From contig CM073321.1 in assembly GCA_037043015.1 (NCBI GenBank), positions 3,911,001 through 3,975,000 on the forward strand: a stretch of DNA of 64,000 nucleotides, read 5' to 3'. The translations under genes and the position numbers were made by a program. The stretch is from Bryum argenteum. Lineage: Eukaryota > Streptophyta > Bryopsida > Bryales > Bryaceae. The notes beneath the pieces are model-generated. The model saw only the letters and a list, made by a program, of their open reading frames with translations. It did no database searches and was not told the origin of the DNA. Positions 33,890-47,094 of the stretch are shown here, in pieces. The first letter of the stretch is position 1. Each line of letters starts with the position of its first letter.

Positions 33890-36100
33890 AAACTCAAAAG
33901 ACGTCCATTTTGACATCGCTGATTTCAATGTATTGTTAATACCCACTCTAGAGATATAACTTACATGACCAGCAGTAGAAAGAACTTGAAGTACCGGCAC
34001 AAATAGTCTGTCACCAATAAGTCTGATATCTACGAATGCAACACCTAGAGGAAGAAGTTTATGTCAAGGACGAATATTTCTAGAGTTGACCGCAAGTTCT
34101 GGAACCGGTGCATCTAATGGGAATCTAATTGTAAGAGAAGGTGTAAGAACTCAACAACAAACCTAAACACGTGGAGGTGGAGCACAAGTAGGTTGTGTAG
34201 AGCAAAAAATGATAAGAGAAGATCAAAGGCAAGAAGGAGGAACATGTGAAGATTTAAACAACTCTTCATTTAATGATAAAGTATTAACAATTGTGACACA
34301 GTAAAAACTAGAAGATTATCAATCACGTTTCCAATAGAGGAGCAATTCAAGGCTCATCATGTATTCATGGTTCCTACAAAGAAGGTGCAACAAGAAATTA
34401 GTGCTAACAAAAAAAACCATTCCGCATTGTTTGAAGAGATATCTAACGTTTATGGGGAGATGATGAAGATCTTATTTTTGCTATTACACACTGACTATTT
34501 GCGTATAGGGAGAGCTCAATGCATGTTGATGGAAAGGAGGTACCGTTTCAAAAATGAGCGAGTGCAGATCATTTTAAAAGTTGTGTCTGAAAACTATAAG
34601 AGACATGATAATTACAATTTGAGTCTTTCAAAATAGGAGAGGTGGCTACAAAATTAGATAATATGGAAACCGGTGGACGGCCAAGACATCATGAAAGCAT
34701 GTATGTTTGCAAAGAAAAAAACGGAGGCCGAGAGACTGTCGCAAAATGATTACACCAATATATTTGCATATGAGAATGCAAAGTTTCTTGTATATATTGT
34801 AATGCTTAGTTTTGTATTGAGGCATCTGTGCCGATCAATTTAAGTCTTTCAAAGATTATGAGAGAAAATTCTCTATAACTTTTTGTGACAAATTGGTAAA
34901 GCTCAAAGAAATATGAATTTTTTGTAGAAAACCAAATACAACGGAGAGATTGGATAATGTAAAACAAGCACAAGCAGTAGCTATGGTTGCAAGTGCACTC
35001 CACATGAGTATGCAAATACATACACAAGAGTTATGCAAGTAGTAGCAAAGCGGATGGTGGAATGCACAAGGCATGCTTAAAAAGAAGACAATAGATGCTT
35101 TAAGTTTGAATTGAAGATTTGCAAGGATTACAAAGTTGCTTTTTTGTAGTATAGTAAGTTTAAGAAGAAGAAATGGAAGAAATGTATCAAAAATATTGTT
35201 GATAATAGACCACACAGATCCAAAATAGAGAAGAGTCGGTTGAGGCCCCTTGCTAGTGTACTACAAAAGGTGTATTTATTAGTATGAGAATCGCCAATGT
35301 CATGATGCTGAAGAGCCAACATTTGACTAGTTTGAGTAGTCCAATGGTATATCTAATTAAGTGCTTGCATAAAAATTATTTTTGAATTGTCAGTCTCTTC
35401 CAAAAAAAAAAACGATTTCTTCTACAATCAATACGTCTACCTCGCCAAATAAAACCATCCAATCTCCTCTGTTTCCTAACTTTATCCAGGACATAATCTC
35501 AAGTTTCCCAATCTTTGTAATCTTGGGCAATAGCAATACAAAATCTCAAATTCTTGGTTTCCATGGGAAACCCATGCATTGTAATAATAGCCCTTTTTTA
35601 TTTCGTATTTCGATACATCTGATATTTGAGTTGACAACCAACAAAAAGATATTAAAGTTTTATAAAACGAAAAAATATCAAAACAAGAAATCAATTTAAC
35701 AAATTATCTAAAATAAGAATTAAGAAGGGATTAGAATATGTTAGTGTATATACAAATACAATAACAATAAAAAAATAAAAAATAAATTAGCAACCATCCA
35801 AATGAAAAATATATAATAGATAAGCATATCAACCATATTGAAGCTTGATAAAGAAAGAGAAGGATTACAAGATAATAAAAGCTTCCAAACAAGTAGTGCA
35901 GTGAATGCTCAAATCACATACATCTTCATTCCTAACCCTTGTTTATGTATCATAATTAAGGCACTTAGTGCTACAATCTATATGTGAACAAAGAAGACCA
36001 ACACTTAATACATACACTCAGGCTCTTAGAACCAGCCCCTATTAGTCTTATACACTCAAATACACTCTAATAGTTTTTATAAACTATAAGCAACCTACTC
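33890..36100. other. AT-rich stretch, no supported gene
   Basis: There are short frames only. The plus-strand one at 34.37-34.64 kb (KVQQEISANKKNHSALFEEI) has some protein-like composition, but no recognised domain or splice signals. Probably decayed element DNA. Confidence 0.35.
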
Positions 36101-36109
36101 TCCAACATT

Positions 36110-37110
36110 CCAACTTCGGGAGTAGTTACTATCTCGCAATCTCATCGCCATTGTAAGCTTCCGATGCTTCACGTTAGCAAACGCCTTAGATAACTCATGC
36201 CATCTTATCATCAGTTGGGCAATACCACAAGTTCACCTCTCTATTGTCCAACTTCTCACGAATAAAGTGGTGTAGCAAATCAATGTATTTTATATAAGAC
36301 ACCTGCTTGGGGTCTTTTCTAATTGCAATCCATCCTTGGTTGTCACACATAATTCTTCTGGCTCACCATTGCATAGACCCAAGATCCTCTAATAGTTGTT
36401 TAAGCCACAATATGTCCTTTATCTAATGGCTTGTTGCAAAGTACTCCACCTTTGTACTAGACACCGCTATTGTGGATTGCCTCTTGCAACTCACACAAAA
36501 TTGTACTATTTTCTACAAACAACACATACTCCATCATAGACTGGCACTCATTCACAATACCGACCCAATCCACAGCATAATTTCCCTTAAACTCAATGTC
36601 CTTACAACCAAGGCACAATTTAAAACCAATGGCACCTTTACCTTTACTAAGTGCATCAAGATGCATTTTACCACCATTAAATGTTGGAGTCCAGCCTCTG
36701 CCAGAAACTAAATTACCATGCTAATCAGAAATACAACGCAAGTCCTTGTAGCATCCATTTTGTACATCAACAAACTCACCACTGCCTTGTATGAAATGGC
36801 TTTGATTTCTTCTTCAACCTCTTTAAACTCCTTATGCGAAAGGAGTTTCACCGATCTTACACTTTTGTATGTTAAATTGCTTAAGCACTTCTTCAATGTA
36901 CTTGCCTTTCTTAATGGTGATAGTGTGCATTGAGATTCCTCTCAAAGCCAACATTGAGACAGAACTCCAGAGTCCCAAGCTTACTTATCTCAAACTCTTT
37001 CCCAAGTTTGGCCTTCAACCACCCCAAAACCGCATCATCACCAGCCAAGATGATCAAATTTTCTACATAGATGATCACAATCAAGAAAAACTCTCCTCTT
37101 AAGCCCGTGT
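36110..37110 (-). mobile_element. Ty1/Copia retrotransposon fossil (RT end and RNase H region)
   Basis: The minus strand encodes fragments characteristic of Copia polyproteins, in order: the C-terminal part of reverse transcriptase (IIYVDN-like region, LGWLKAKLGKEFEISKLGTL), the connection (EFKEVEEEIKAISYKAVVSL) and RNase H (GFKLCLGCKDIEFKGNYAVD). It is a broken, old fragment; gag, protease, integrase and both LTRs were not recognised. Confidence 0.7.
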
Positions 37111-37434
37111 TTGTTGTATTAGAAATTATGCACGATTTTGCAAGATTGAGGAAGGATTATGAAGCTTGAAATTTGTACAATTTTGATGGCATTAGTACCA
37201 AAATATAGGTGAACCATGCTATAAAATATAGGTAAACCATGTATTTTAGTGCTTGTTTCGAGGGCTAAATTTTGGTTGGAAAGTGCAGAAGGAGACAAAA
37301 GCCAAAGAAGTAAGGGGGAGTATTAAAAGATCATTCAATTTTTTAAATTTTATATATGATAAAATTCTCAAAGAGAATTGAATATATGGTTTTGTCATTG
37401 CAATGAATAGTTTTTCAACTATCACTGACTAGGA

Positions 37435-39400
37435 CGTTCCACCATATGCAAAGATACAAAATTTGATAAATGCACGTTGACGTTGATGTGTCCACCCGCA
37501 ATCATTTCCTTGCATCATAGGGCTATCAAAAAGATGTTGCAACCTTCTTTTGCGATCATCCTCAATGTTTGCTTTAGGAAGTGAGTGGCGGCACGTTTTT
37601 GACAAAATCTTTGTCACTTCCTTTACAGCAGCCAACAAACCACCATGGTTCTGAGAGTCAAAAGGTTGTTCCTACACATGATAAATTCAATTCTATTTTA
37701 GAGTGAATTATGGAAATACCAAGCCTAGAGCACATTCATTCACGTACCCTTAGAGAGCACTTAAGTTAGCTCGACTCGAGCTAAAACAAGCTCTCGTTAT
37801 GAGAGTATTTTAGCTCATGCGTCCACATCTATTTTGGATTGGAGAAACCTTATAACCTACTAAAAGGAACCCCACGGGCCAAGGTGATTGTTCCAATTCA
37901 CATAATTGACAACTTGCCACAAGGTTGTTTAGTACTCCATCATCCACAACCATGGTCGAGAAATCCATGGTTGACTTAGCCATTGCAGCTCACTGCATCA
38001 AAAGACCTCCACTCTGAAGTGTTGGCCCTACTCCCTCAATGAATCTAATAAAGCACAAAAACCCCCCTACGTACCCTTTTGTGAATGATTGAAATGATAA
38101 TCGACAATAAACAGCCGTTAGTCAAACTCATACAAAACATACAATATTCAAATTTGTACTACTAAGTAACCTTTACTAGAATCGAAACATAAGATACAAC
38201 TTGCTATTTTTAAGCTTAATAATAAAGAGGGTTTAGTAAAACTGAAACCAAAGAAAGTCATGTATATTATTCGTCAGACAAGAACAAGACAAAAGTTGCT
38301 AATCTGACAAGGCCCTTTGGATTTCATTGTATATAGTACACGTTGTCATATCATCGTAAAACATAGGTTGTCCAAAAAGATGTGACGTGCAATACTTCAT
38401 AAAAGAACCCGAAATCTTATGAAGCTCTAAGAGGTATGGCAAAATCTCGCCTAGTAAAACAGAGTCCTCTTCACCCTTGTTGACCTTCTAAGTCTAAGAA
38501 GGCAGTAAAAGAACATTCTGACTAAGATTCAACATGTCTTTAATCGGACTATTGTCAATGAAAAGTGTATTGGCCTCTGTATATAGACCATCATAGCTCT
38601 TAAAGAGATGAGCTTACATGGTCTTAAGGAAATATATCTTTTGGGATTTCTAGTTCTTTCATGAGGAATGTTCGGCCCCCAACATTCCACAGAGGCACTC
38701 TATCACAGTCTTCTTGACCGAGAATTTGTAAGGGCTGAATAGGTTTTATTGAACCAAAGAGGTAATCACAAATTGCTCTTGTTGTTGTTGTCATCATAGA
38801 ACTCCAAACCGTGATGGTGGCAAACACTGCCAACTCGGAGACAAAGTCTTTACAGCTGGGCCTAATCCAGACAAGTTTCCTCCCCACATCAATTGACACC
38901 GCGGTCGAGTGTACACTAATGTTACTGTTTCTAGATCCCTTAGCTTCCTATGTAGCGAACAACAACACAGGACGCCATTGAGGTCAATGACAACATATAA
39001 CCAAGCTTTGTCTAACTCTCTTGGTACAAAACCTATACCTTCACTAGATTAATCAAAGACTGATGTGTTCCTAACTCCTATAGGAAGCACGTCGCAACAC
39101 GCCAACATCTCTGTGGTTTCTTTCCAATAGATTTAATAAACTCAAAGACAACACCTTCTCGTACATATCGATGGATTTTATAAATGAGCGTGGTTAAATG
39201 GAAGTACCTGGATATCCTCATTGCTCAGCTCGGCATCTTCACGAAGGCCCATTGATCTTAGACTATTGGATGCAATCTATATTATCACCCATTGCAGAAT
39301 CATTGCCGAGAAGCAATGCGTCAATGTTATTGGGTGTATCCTTGGAAGGATTCGGATCATGGCAAACAAGATCAACTAATACATCTTCCATCACCAAATT
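37435..39400 (-). pseudogene. FCP1/NIF-like gene, copy B (broken)
   Basis: Nucleotide similarity to copy A is obvious along its length (compare 38.62-38.94 kb with 14.9-15.2 kb). The best segment encodes GRKLVWIRPSCKDFVSELAV, FATITVWSSMMTTTT and ILGQEDCDRVPLWNVGGRTF. The tail also survives: STMDFSTMVVDDGVL near 37.97 kb and GNDCGWTHQRQRAFIKFCIF at 37.45 kb. The frame is broken several times, so this is a pseudogene. Copies A and B are duplicates of one ancestral gene, and both retain the intronic palindrome near the 3' end. Confidence 0.7.
37765..37787. repeat. Single palindrome in FCP1-like B
   Basis: TTAGCTCGA, centre C, mirror; positional equivalent of the copy at 13877 in gene A. Confidence 0.7.
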
Positions 39401-39534
39401 ATCAATATGTTAATTATCATCGTCTTCATCTGCTCAACACAATACAAGCTCATTGGAATCAGGCAACACAATGTAGAATAGAGGAGAAGAACATGTAATT
39501 CGTTATAATGTTAATATTCAAACTCTCAAAAACA

Positions 39535-39800
39535 GTTTCAAGGCTAACTTCAAGGTCAGTTCAGGACCAGTTTGAAGTCCAGGGCAGGGTTAGTGAAGGT
39601 CTAAGCCAGTTTCTGGTTTAGTTCAACATAAGTCTGGAATCTAAGACAGGACTAGTTTTGAATCTAAAACAGTTCTAGGACTAGGCTAAGACAAGTTTGT
39701 GATCCAAGGCAGGACCAGCTTTGAGTCTAGTCCAGTTCTAAGTCTAGACCAGGACCAGTTTGAGGTTCGGGCCAGAACCAGTTTGGAGCCTTAGGTAGGA
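39535..39800. repeat. Degenerate minisatellite, ~25-28-bp unit
   Basis: About ten imperfect units of the type CCAGGACCAGTTTGAGTCTA follow one another just beyond the FCP1-like copy B. The flanks on both sides share the sequence ACGTAATTCGTTATAATG-GTAATATTCAAACTCTC, seen at about 39495 and 39823, so the repeat may sit inside a short direct duplication. Confidence 0.7.
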
Positions 39801-40266
39801 TCATTGTTGAGTCTAGAACACGTAATTCGTTATAATGGTAATATTCAAACTCTCAAAAACCAATCGACCTAAATTCCAACATATGTATCGAGCAAAATGC
39901 GGGTAATGTAGAGCTAAAGTGAATACAAAAGATGATGAAAGTAGCAAACGCAAAATGCATTCCGACAGCAATTTGCAAAAAGAGCACGATAAAACGATAA
40001 ACATAATTAAACTGGGAATCGACAATCAAAGGCAAAAAATTACAAACACTTGAATCGTTGACCTTTAAGGCACACGACTGTACCAATACTTAACTACGGA
40101 TATCAACCGCTAGCAAAGATAAGAGATAGGACTTCTACGTGCATTTCTAAGATGATTCTATTGGCAAAAAGTCACAACACGATAAATTAATTGCTCAAAT
40201 TGCACTCAAGTCATTTAGCTTCGCTAGAGCTAAATTGGCATGCCCAAATAAACTACGGATGTCAGG
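39801..40266. other. Non-coding spacer
   Basis: No gene. A decayed palindrome (ATTTAGCTTCGCTAGAGCTA) lies at about 40213, just beyond the 3' end of the DUF7869-like gene. Confidence 0.45.
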
Positions 40267-42911
40267 CTACTCCTCTCCACCGTTGAACCGCTCACTACTT
40301 TGTTTGATGATGTCGATTTGACGCTCCGATAATGAAATAACCGGACGACGAGAGCCAAGTTTTGCACTTGATTTCCATGATGTAAAAATAGCATCAGCAT
40401 GAAGCCATTCCGGAATGTGAGTGTCTTCAACTGTCCATTTGAAAGTCTTCTTTGTATCCCAACCAACATAGGTTTCCTGAACAACACTATTTTTTGATGC
40501 AGGTTGAAAATATTGCATTTGAATACAGCCTGGATAGTTGTGATTAACATCGAAATCAGTTAAAGCCCTAGCAATCCAGAAATGACGAGCATCGCCATCG
40601 GCTGGACGTAGAGCTACAAAACATCCAGCAAAAACATCTCGACCAACCCGAAACGACTCCCTTGGTCTATCACACAACCGTCCGATAAAGTGCGGATCAA
40701 GCCCATATTCCTCTCGCAATTTGCCAGTATTTAAGAATTTTCGTGTCGCAGGTACTCAAGTTAAAGGCCAACACCCGTTCTTCAAAAATGAAGACACTTC
40801 TATAGGCTCAACCAACGCAAGCTTCACAGCTCGCCAATAGCAAATAAAAAATTCATGACGCCGACCAAATTCTCCAGATATTTCCTCCGCACATGAAGTC
40901 TCCCACATTTTAATAAACCCTCCAATGCCTTTTACAATGTCATCACGGTTCTTCATGGGAATGGGCGCCAAAGGTTTCATCTCACCTATAGGTAACAATG
41001 AATTTCCTGTACTTCTATCCTCTTTCCACAATTTTATACCTCCATTAGTAGAAGGTAACCACTCATTGTCTGTGCATAACATCTTATACTGCATCATGGA
41101 CCATCCATTGTCATGCTTGTAAAACTTGAATTGCTGACCCTCCGAATGCCCAACTAGAATTTCATCTCTAGAACCAATGTAGTCTTTGATATAACATTTG
41201 AAGTCAGGTATTTCGTCTATTAAATGAGGAATGACTGGCAAAGACTTTGCTTCCATAAATGACTTCATCAACTGAGGAAGTGTGAGAAAGTCATTCTCTT
41301 TGAGATTCATGCTCCAACGTCCAAAGAGGGCGTCAATATCTTCATGGGTATGTCCAACTAACAAGAAATTGACATATACTTGACGGAATACACCCATGTG
41401 TACCAGAAGAGACCAAAAGCAAAACATAAATCTATTCTTGTTGTCAGAAGCTGGGTTGTCTAGTTGCACATGCAGGACAGGAGGTAGAGGCTCCGCCACC
41501 CCAGAAACTTCACTATTAGGAAGAAGAGAGTTTAAACACCCTTCTTTTCTAAACAATATAGCTTCAAATAAAGGTAGCGACTCTGAATTTGCGAATAATG
41601 GTTTCGAATACGAGATCGAAACACCTTCTAGATCTCGTAAAAGCTTTAATATTGATCCAACATTGTGATTGCAATCACTTGGATAAATATCGAGCCCATA
41701 ATGAGCATACCGGGCATCGCTATGCCCGTGCGCAATCATGCCAGTCACAGCAATTGGAAGCTTCATCAATGCATCATTTGCCTTTGTCTTATGTGAAAAT
41801 ACAGGGCACGCAGTCTTTGCATGATCCATTTTGTCATGTATTATACAAAGTACATCTCTCGACCTCTGAATAGAAAGAGATCAATTTGAGTAATAATACT
41901 CACGATGCGTTTCTTGATGATGCAAATGCTCCTCTAGCTTCCTGATCTACATATTGTCTTCACATGAATCAGGTACCATTGACTTGATCATTGTCTCCAT
42001 CCTGTCACAGGTTGAGCAACGAGCAAAGTTGTCCCCCGGCGCCTTCTTTGAATAATCAGAACGTTGAAATCAGAACTCCACTTATATGTTGCTATCCACG
42101 CGCGCAAACGTCAATGCCTTCAGTCGTTACCATCATCGTGCCGTCTAGTGCCTGATGAAAACAATTATGAACATCTATCTTGAAATGTGACTTAAATTTC
42201 AAACCCGACGCCTTGTACATCTGCTTTCGGAGAGCCATAATTTTGTCTCGAGCGAAAGCTTGGCAATAGTTCTTGCAGCAGCAAATCTTGCTTGCAACCA
42301 AGTTGACTGAATCTAACGTCAGGAGCTCCTCTTCTCTCTTGGTCCTTAAGAATCGAGAGTTTCGTTGTTCCAACTCATACGGTCGCACCCCCTTCCTCTT
42401 TGGATGATCGCGGGCATAAACAGCGACGTTAAATTGATCAACTCGTAAATGATCAAGTAGTGACCAACCCTCATGGATAGCATGGCTGAGCTTCCAACTC
42501 CTAGTTCCATATATGGTCTCAGCAGGTACGTAGTCAAAATTCAAGCACTTCACAATCTGCACAACTACTTGATCTTTACATATGGGCTCGTCATTACTCT
42601 GTAACATTCCGTCAGCATCCAAAGTCTAACAAATGCCTTCACCTACAACGTCCCCTCTATCGTTGAGAAGTGTCACAAATTTTGTAACCCATTTACGTTT
42701 GGGCAGTCGAGGCAATCTTTTAAATGGTCCGGAAGAACAAGCTCGGAAGGGACATCCAAGTCCTATACGACCACAACCAAAGATGAATTAGTACAAATGG
42801 ATAAACTAAAGACAAAAACATATTAAGCAGAATTAGTAAATCCACTACCTCAGAAAAAAGACGCTGACAATCTCCGTCGCCATCGGATTCACTCAATTCC
42901 ATCATTATCTG
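40267..42911 (-). pseudogene. DUF7869-like transposase-like gene, copy B
   Basis: A short exon (about 42911-42849) after a GCATTCAG acceptor encodes MMELSESDGDGDCQRLFSE and ends at GAG/gtagtg. The 42.6-42.1 kb part contains SKICCCKNYCQAFARDKI, the Cys-rich block also seen in copy A. The long open part (41829-40756) contains the three conserved blocks MDHAKTACPVFSHK, VQLDNPASDNKNRFMFCFWS and VGHTHEDIDALFGRWS, then MLCTDNEWLPSTNGGIKLWK. The final part (40719-40267) reads GLDPHFIGRLCDRPRESFRV. Compared with copy A the gene is broken and incomplete in its N-terminal half. Palindrome array B1 begins about 100 bases upstream of the first exon, as array A2 does for copy A. Confidence 0.6.
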
Positions 42912-43007
42912 AATGCCATCAATAAACACACAATCATAAGTAATCACTGGTAAATTAATATACCTGCAATCAAAATTGTGTATGACCATTGAGGAAATTG
43001 TATGGCC

Positions 43008-43435
43008 ATTTAGCTCGACTCGAGCTAAATGGTCATGAAGATATTTGTTCATCACGCTAACCTCGGAGCAGTTGTAGCTGGATGACCATTTAGCTCGAGT
43101 TGAGCTAAATGGTCTTCCTTTTACAAATGCTTCGGTGTTTGTTGATGACCAAATATCATGATGCCCATTTAGCTCGAGTCAAGCTAAATGGTCATCAAGA
43201 TAAGTGTCCATCACGCTCGCCTCGAAGCAGTTGTAGCTGGATGACCATTTAGCTCGACTCGAGCTAAATGATCCTCCTACAATCATCTCCCAAGAAAACT
43301 CAAATTATACTTAGGTGGATGACCATTTAGCTGGAGTCAAGCTAAATGGTCTTCCTCTGAATAGTTCAACTAGACGAATTCGTGAACTCGAAGCATTTGT
43401 AAGTGGATGCCCATTTAGCTCGACTCGAGCTAATT
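43008..43435. repeat. Palindrome array B1, six copies at ~79-80-bp period
   Basis: Copies start at 43008, 43088, 43167, 43247, 43325 and 43413. The first four intervals are 80, 79, 80 and 78. The core is TTTAGCTCGA, one base, mirror; the flanks extend the palindrome outward to GACCA and TGGTC in the best copies, giving up to 29-31 symmetric bases. Spacers repeat GTAGCTGGATGACC and CATCACGCT-type words. It precedes the DUF7869-like gene B. Confidence 0.92.
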
Positions 43436-43859
43436 GAGCTTGTTCCTATTACATGCATTCGTAATAAGAAATTGCCTCGATATTCGTGCACAGTAATTTG
43501 TGAGAATGATTCATGGGAACCGTGCACAAGTAAAACAGTACATTTGCATTGATTTCCGTGCACACCAACTTCGACAAAATCCACTTTGTCATCAGGAATG
43601 CACCACGATGAAGGCAACATATGACCAATCAACAAGAAATCCTTGTTACACAATGACATTGAGGTTATTGATTGAACTCACCCTCACGCCGTGCCCGACA
43701 GCTGCAATAATTTAACGAAGGCCCTGGGCATCCTCAAAAGCAGCATGCGCATCAACTCCAAAGCTACTAAGAGTTCCAAACCCTAATCAGAATTTACTAA
43801 ACCGGAAGCACAGATGGAAACGGAGTATAGGCAAAGTGGAGTATAGTGAGACGAAGTGC

Positions 43860-44000
43860 AAAAATGCGGAGGTGCGGAAGTGAGACGAAGTAAAAATGTG
43901 CGAAGGTGCGAAGGTGCGAAGGTGCGAAGGAGCAGAGGAGCAGGAGAGCGGAGCAGCGGAGGAGCAGAGGAGCGAGATAGAGTGCAATGAGAAAGAAGAG
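43860..44000. repeat. Purine-rich short tandem repeats
   Basis: About four copies of GGTGCGAA (43898-43930) merge into GGAGCAGA-type repeats up to about 43980. Simple low-complexity DNA between the array and the ParB-like gene. Confidence 0.7.
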
Positions 44001-44476
44001 CGAGCAACACCAAGCGGGATGAAAAACGGCGCCAAAAAAGAGCACCAACTGGGCAGAGAAAGGGCGCCAAGATTTGAGTAAAAGCGATGTGGTTGGGAAC
44101 TTTGGGAACTTTGGGAGGAACGGGGACATTATGGGAGAGTAAAAATCATTTGAAGTTAAGTCCCCGAGAAATTTGGAATATTTCTAAAAATAGAAATTAC
44201 ATAATTAACACGTAATTCGTTATAATGGGAATATATACTGATTTTGGTAATTAGGGAGACTTCCATTTAGATCGATTCTAACCTGATTAGTTACCAAATC
44301 ACTAAGTTTTTTCTGATAATGATGAATTTTCTCAATAAAAAAAAGACAATCAAAGAAAGGAAATTATAATGCAAGCTAAGAAATATGCTCCCCCAAGAGA
44401 AAATTTTATGATATAAAAGCACAAATACAATTTATTGGTGTGATTGTAGACCTCCAACCAGTAGGCATTATATTAT

Positions 44477-47094
44477 CTACCAATCACGACGTGGCGCAGA
44501 GGAGGTATCACCACTAGAATCTTTCTTAAAGAATACAGGTTCCTCACTACGTGTGTATTTAAAGAAGGCAGGTTCGTCCATCTCCATAAGCGCACCACTT
44601 CTATGACGCTTTGATGCATGTCTCCATAATAGACGGTGAGTCTCAGACGAAAATCGTGCAGGATGAACGCGAGTGTTTGCCCCAAGAGATAAGGAGCAAT
44701 GAGCCATTGTATTTGGCAAGGAACTATTTAGCTCGAATCGAGCTAAATAGGCACGGCCATCTACGACGGAGTTGCGAAATGCAGCTTCACCTTGGGGTGC
44801 CGCTGCAACCGAGGTCATCTCACCGATTCGATCATGGCAAGTTGCAATACTTGGTTTAGTCTGAATAGGGGGACTGTCTACTACACCGTCATCGTCATTA
44901 TCCATGTCCTCCTTCGTGTAATCTACAGCCGACGCGTCGTCCGGAGCACAGTAGATCAACCGTCCCCGAATTCGTTCCGAGAAAGTTCTCGAGTCCTCAC
45001 TTGTAATAGAAGGATCGGACACTGTTGAAGGACCAATTACAAGATTTGCTTGCAAAGCACATGATGGAAGTGGAGAGAGCTGACGTCCAACGGCAACAAC
45101 CTGATTTATAACCACACCCATTTTAGAAAGTGAGTCCATGACACTAAGTGCAATGAAAAAGGTACACAATATAACAACGCATTTAATCAAGTATGTCGAG
45201 GGGGGATTCACCAATCGATCTACAATTTATCTCCATCTAAGCAACCGATAAACATAAGGTTTCTAGGGTAAAAATTTAAATATTATACCAATGATAAAAG
45301 CATTTAAGGCAAATTCTTCTCAGTGATTCGGTCGTGATTCCACAAATATGGAAGATTACGGCTCAAGAGCTTATACAACTTTGAGTCGTTGGACATTTCA
45401 TTGTGCGTGGGTCTACGATGGCGCATAGTCTCGTGAAAATTCTCAGGACCGTTCAAATGCACGGGAAGACATATCACGCCTATCCTTTTTAATAACTCGG
45501 ACTTTGGCTCCTCCGGACAGGAATGGTTCCACGAAAAGTGTGTTCTTTGTGGGAACCGCAATGCAAGTCTCAGGCTTGGAATCGACAATGACCAAGTTTT
45601 CGTCATTGAAATTGGCACCCTTCCTAGGATACAACCGCTGCCGAGGATATTTGCGCCCTTGATGTTCGTTGCTCAGGAAGGAATGAACGTGTCAGCATTG
45701 TTCGTCTTGTTCGCCATGGCCGTCACGTCCAAAATCTTGCCTATGTCCGAATGCCACACAACATGGGCTTTCCACGTCTGCAGGGCAAAGATCTTTGCGT
45801 CGTCAACCTTCTTGTCTCAAATCAACTGTTTTGCAGCCTCAACGTGGTGCTGCCCATCGATAATCCGGAACCGACAAGTTTGGACCATAATTTTCCAATC
45901 CCAAATCTCAGGCTCATCTACAATCTTCGGCATAATGATGATCATTTGCCTGAAACTAACATCGAGTGAATTCATCAAGATGTTCTTGTAATGGGCAATT
46001 CCAGTCGGTTCCAATGATCTCATGATGAATCTTGGTTGTGCAGGGTCGAGCAGGTCGATCGACACGTCAAGCGGATTGTCGCGACCGAAGACATAACAAT
46101 CTGCACAGTTGCCCCAATAGTCCTCGAGAGCCTTCGTCGCTTCCTTATACTTGATCTCCTTCTCCGAGACAACCACATTCATTGTGGGGTTCATGAACGT
46201 AAGTGCGCTACCGGAGGATTTGCTCCTTTTGGAGCCAGAACTCGAAGAGATCGGGTTAGCCCGCTTCGATCCCTGCTCGCCTAGACTTCCCTCAGGAGTG
46301 CCTAAACCCGACGGAGCATTTTTGAATGGAGCCGGCAACAGTTGATTCCCCGTCCGTTTCATCGGAGCCTTCCCTTTCTTCTTCGCAGTCTCGAAATCAG
46401 TCAGAGCCTTCCAAATCTGTGCCGTGTATGGAATGTACGATCTGACGAAGGCCTTTGGCGATGAAACATTGGGTAGCAATCTGGTGTCGAGATGATGCAG
46501 CTAAGTGGGATCGCCCTTCCTGACCATATAATTGCGGATGAAGTCATGGAAGAATCGGACTTTATTGGGCGGAAACACAATGGTGAAGACAAAATCTTTG
46601 ACCTCCACTGCTTCGAACTTGATCAGGAGGTATGCGTCTCCATAAGTAACAAGCCCGATGAAGGCATCAAGACACAGAGGAAAAAATGCCCCGTGAGACC
46701 CCGATTGTTGGTAGAAGAAGAAATGGGTCTTGTTCATCGGGCGAATAGACCTAGAGACGATGGAATTTTTCTTGGGGGTCCACAACCTCCCTCATTGCGC
46801 ATCCACAGCAATAGCTGCAAGTGGATCGTTTGTTGTTTCGAGTTCTACTGGTTCAAGGAATCCCTCCAGTGCTTGCATGTTATAAGTGACCTGTGGATAA
46901 CAAATTTACAGAGGGCGAATTAGCTCGACTCGAGCTAAATGGACACATCAAATGGGCATATGGATATGAGGTGGAGTTTTACTTCAGGAACAAGACTCTT
47001 ACTCCTCCGCTTCCATATCGACTTCAACTTCAGGCTCGGTAGGTGCATTCGCAGCCATCTGACAAATTTTGGCAATGGTTTTGGTTCTCGGCAT
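44477..47094 (-). pseudogene. ParB-like domain gene, copy B
   Basis: The likely first exon (47094-47003) begins with an ATG and encodes MPRTKTIAKICQMAANAPTE then a short acidic end, at a GGA/gtaaga donor. A further segment follows a TTATCCACAG acceptor at about 46890 (MQALEGFLEPVELETTNDPL). The 46.78-46.5 kb part encodes a beta-rich region (YLLIKFEAVEVKDFVFTIVF), equivalent in position to the N-terminal domain of copy A. The ParB-like core is QTCRFRIIDGQHHVEAAKQL near 45.83 kb, followed by LQTWKAHVVWHSDIGKILDV and TNNADTF, matching the post-core region of copy A (FRTWNAYIVWTKDVDKLRK). The 45.2-44.5 kb part resembles the Pro/Ser-rich C-terminal tail of copy A. The methyltransferase-like segment is not obvious here. 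The frame is broken several times. Confidence 0.55.
44729..44751. repeat. Single palindrome in the tail of ParB-like B
   Basis: TATTTAGCTCGA, centre A, mirror. It falls within an otherwise open minus-strand segment, where it would read ARFELN if translated. Confidence 0.75.

Noticed and set aside
34367-34636. Plus-strand protein of 89 residues
   Set aside because: Protein-like composition but no family, no splice signals and decayed surroundings.
43783-44129. Leucine/serine-rich frames
   Set aside because: They arise from purine-rich tandem repeats read on the opposite strand.
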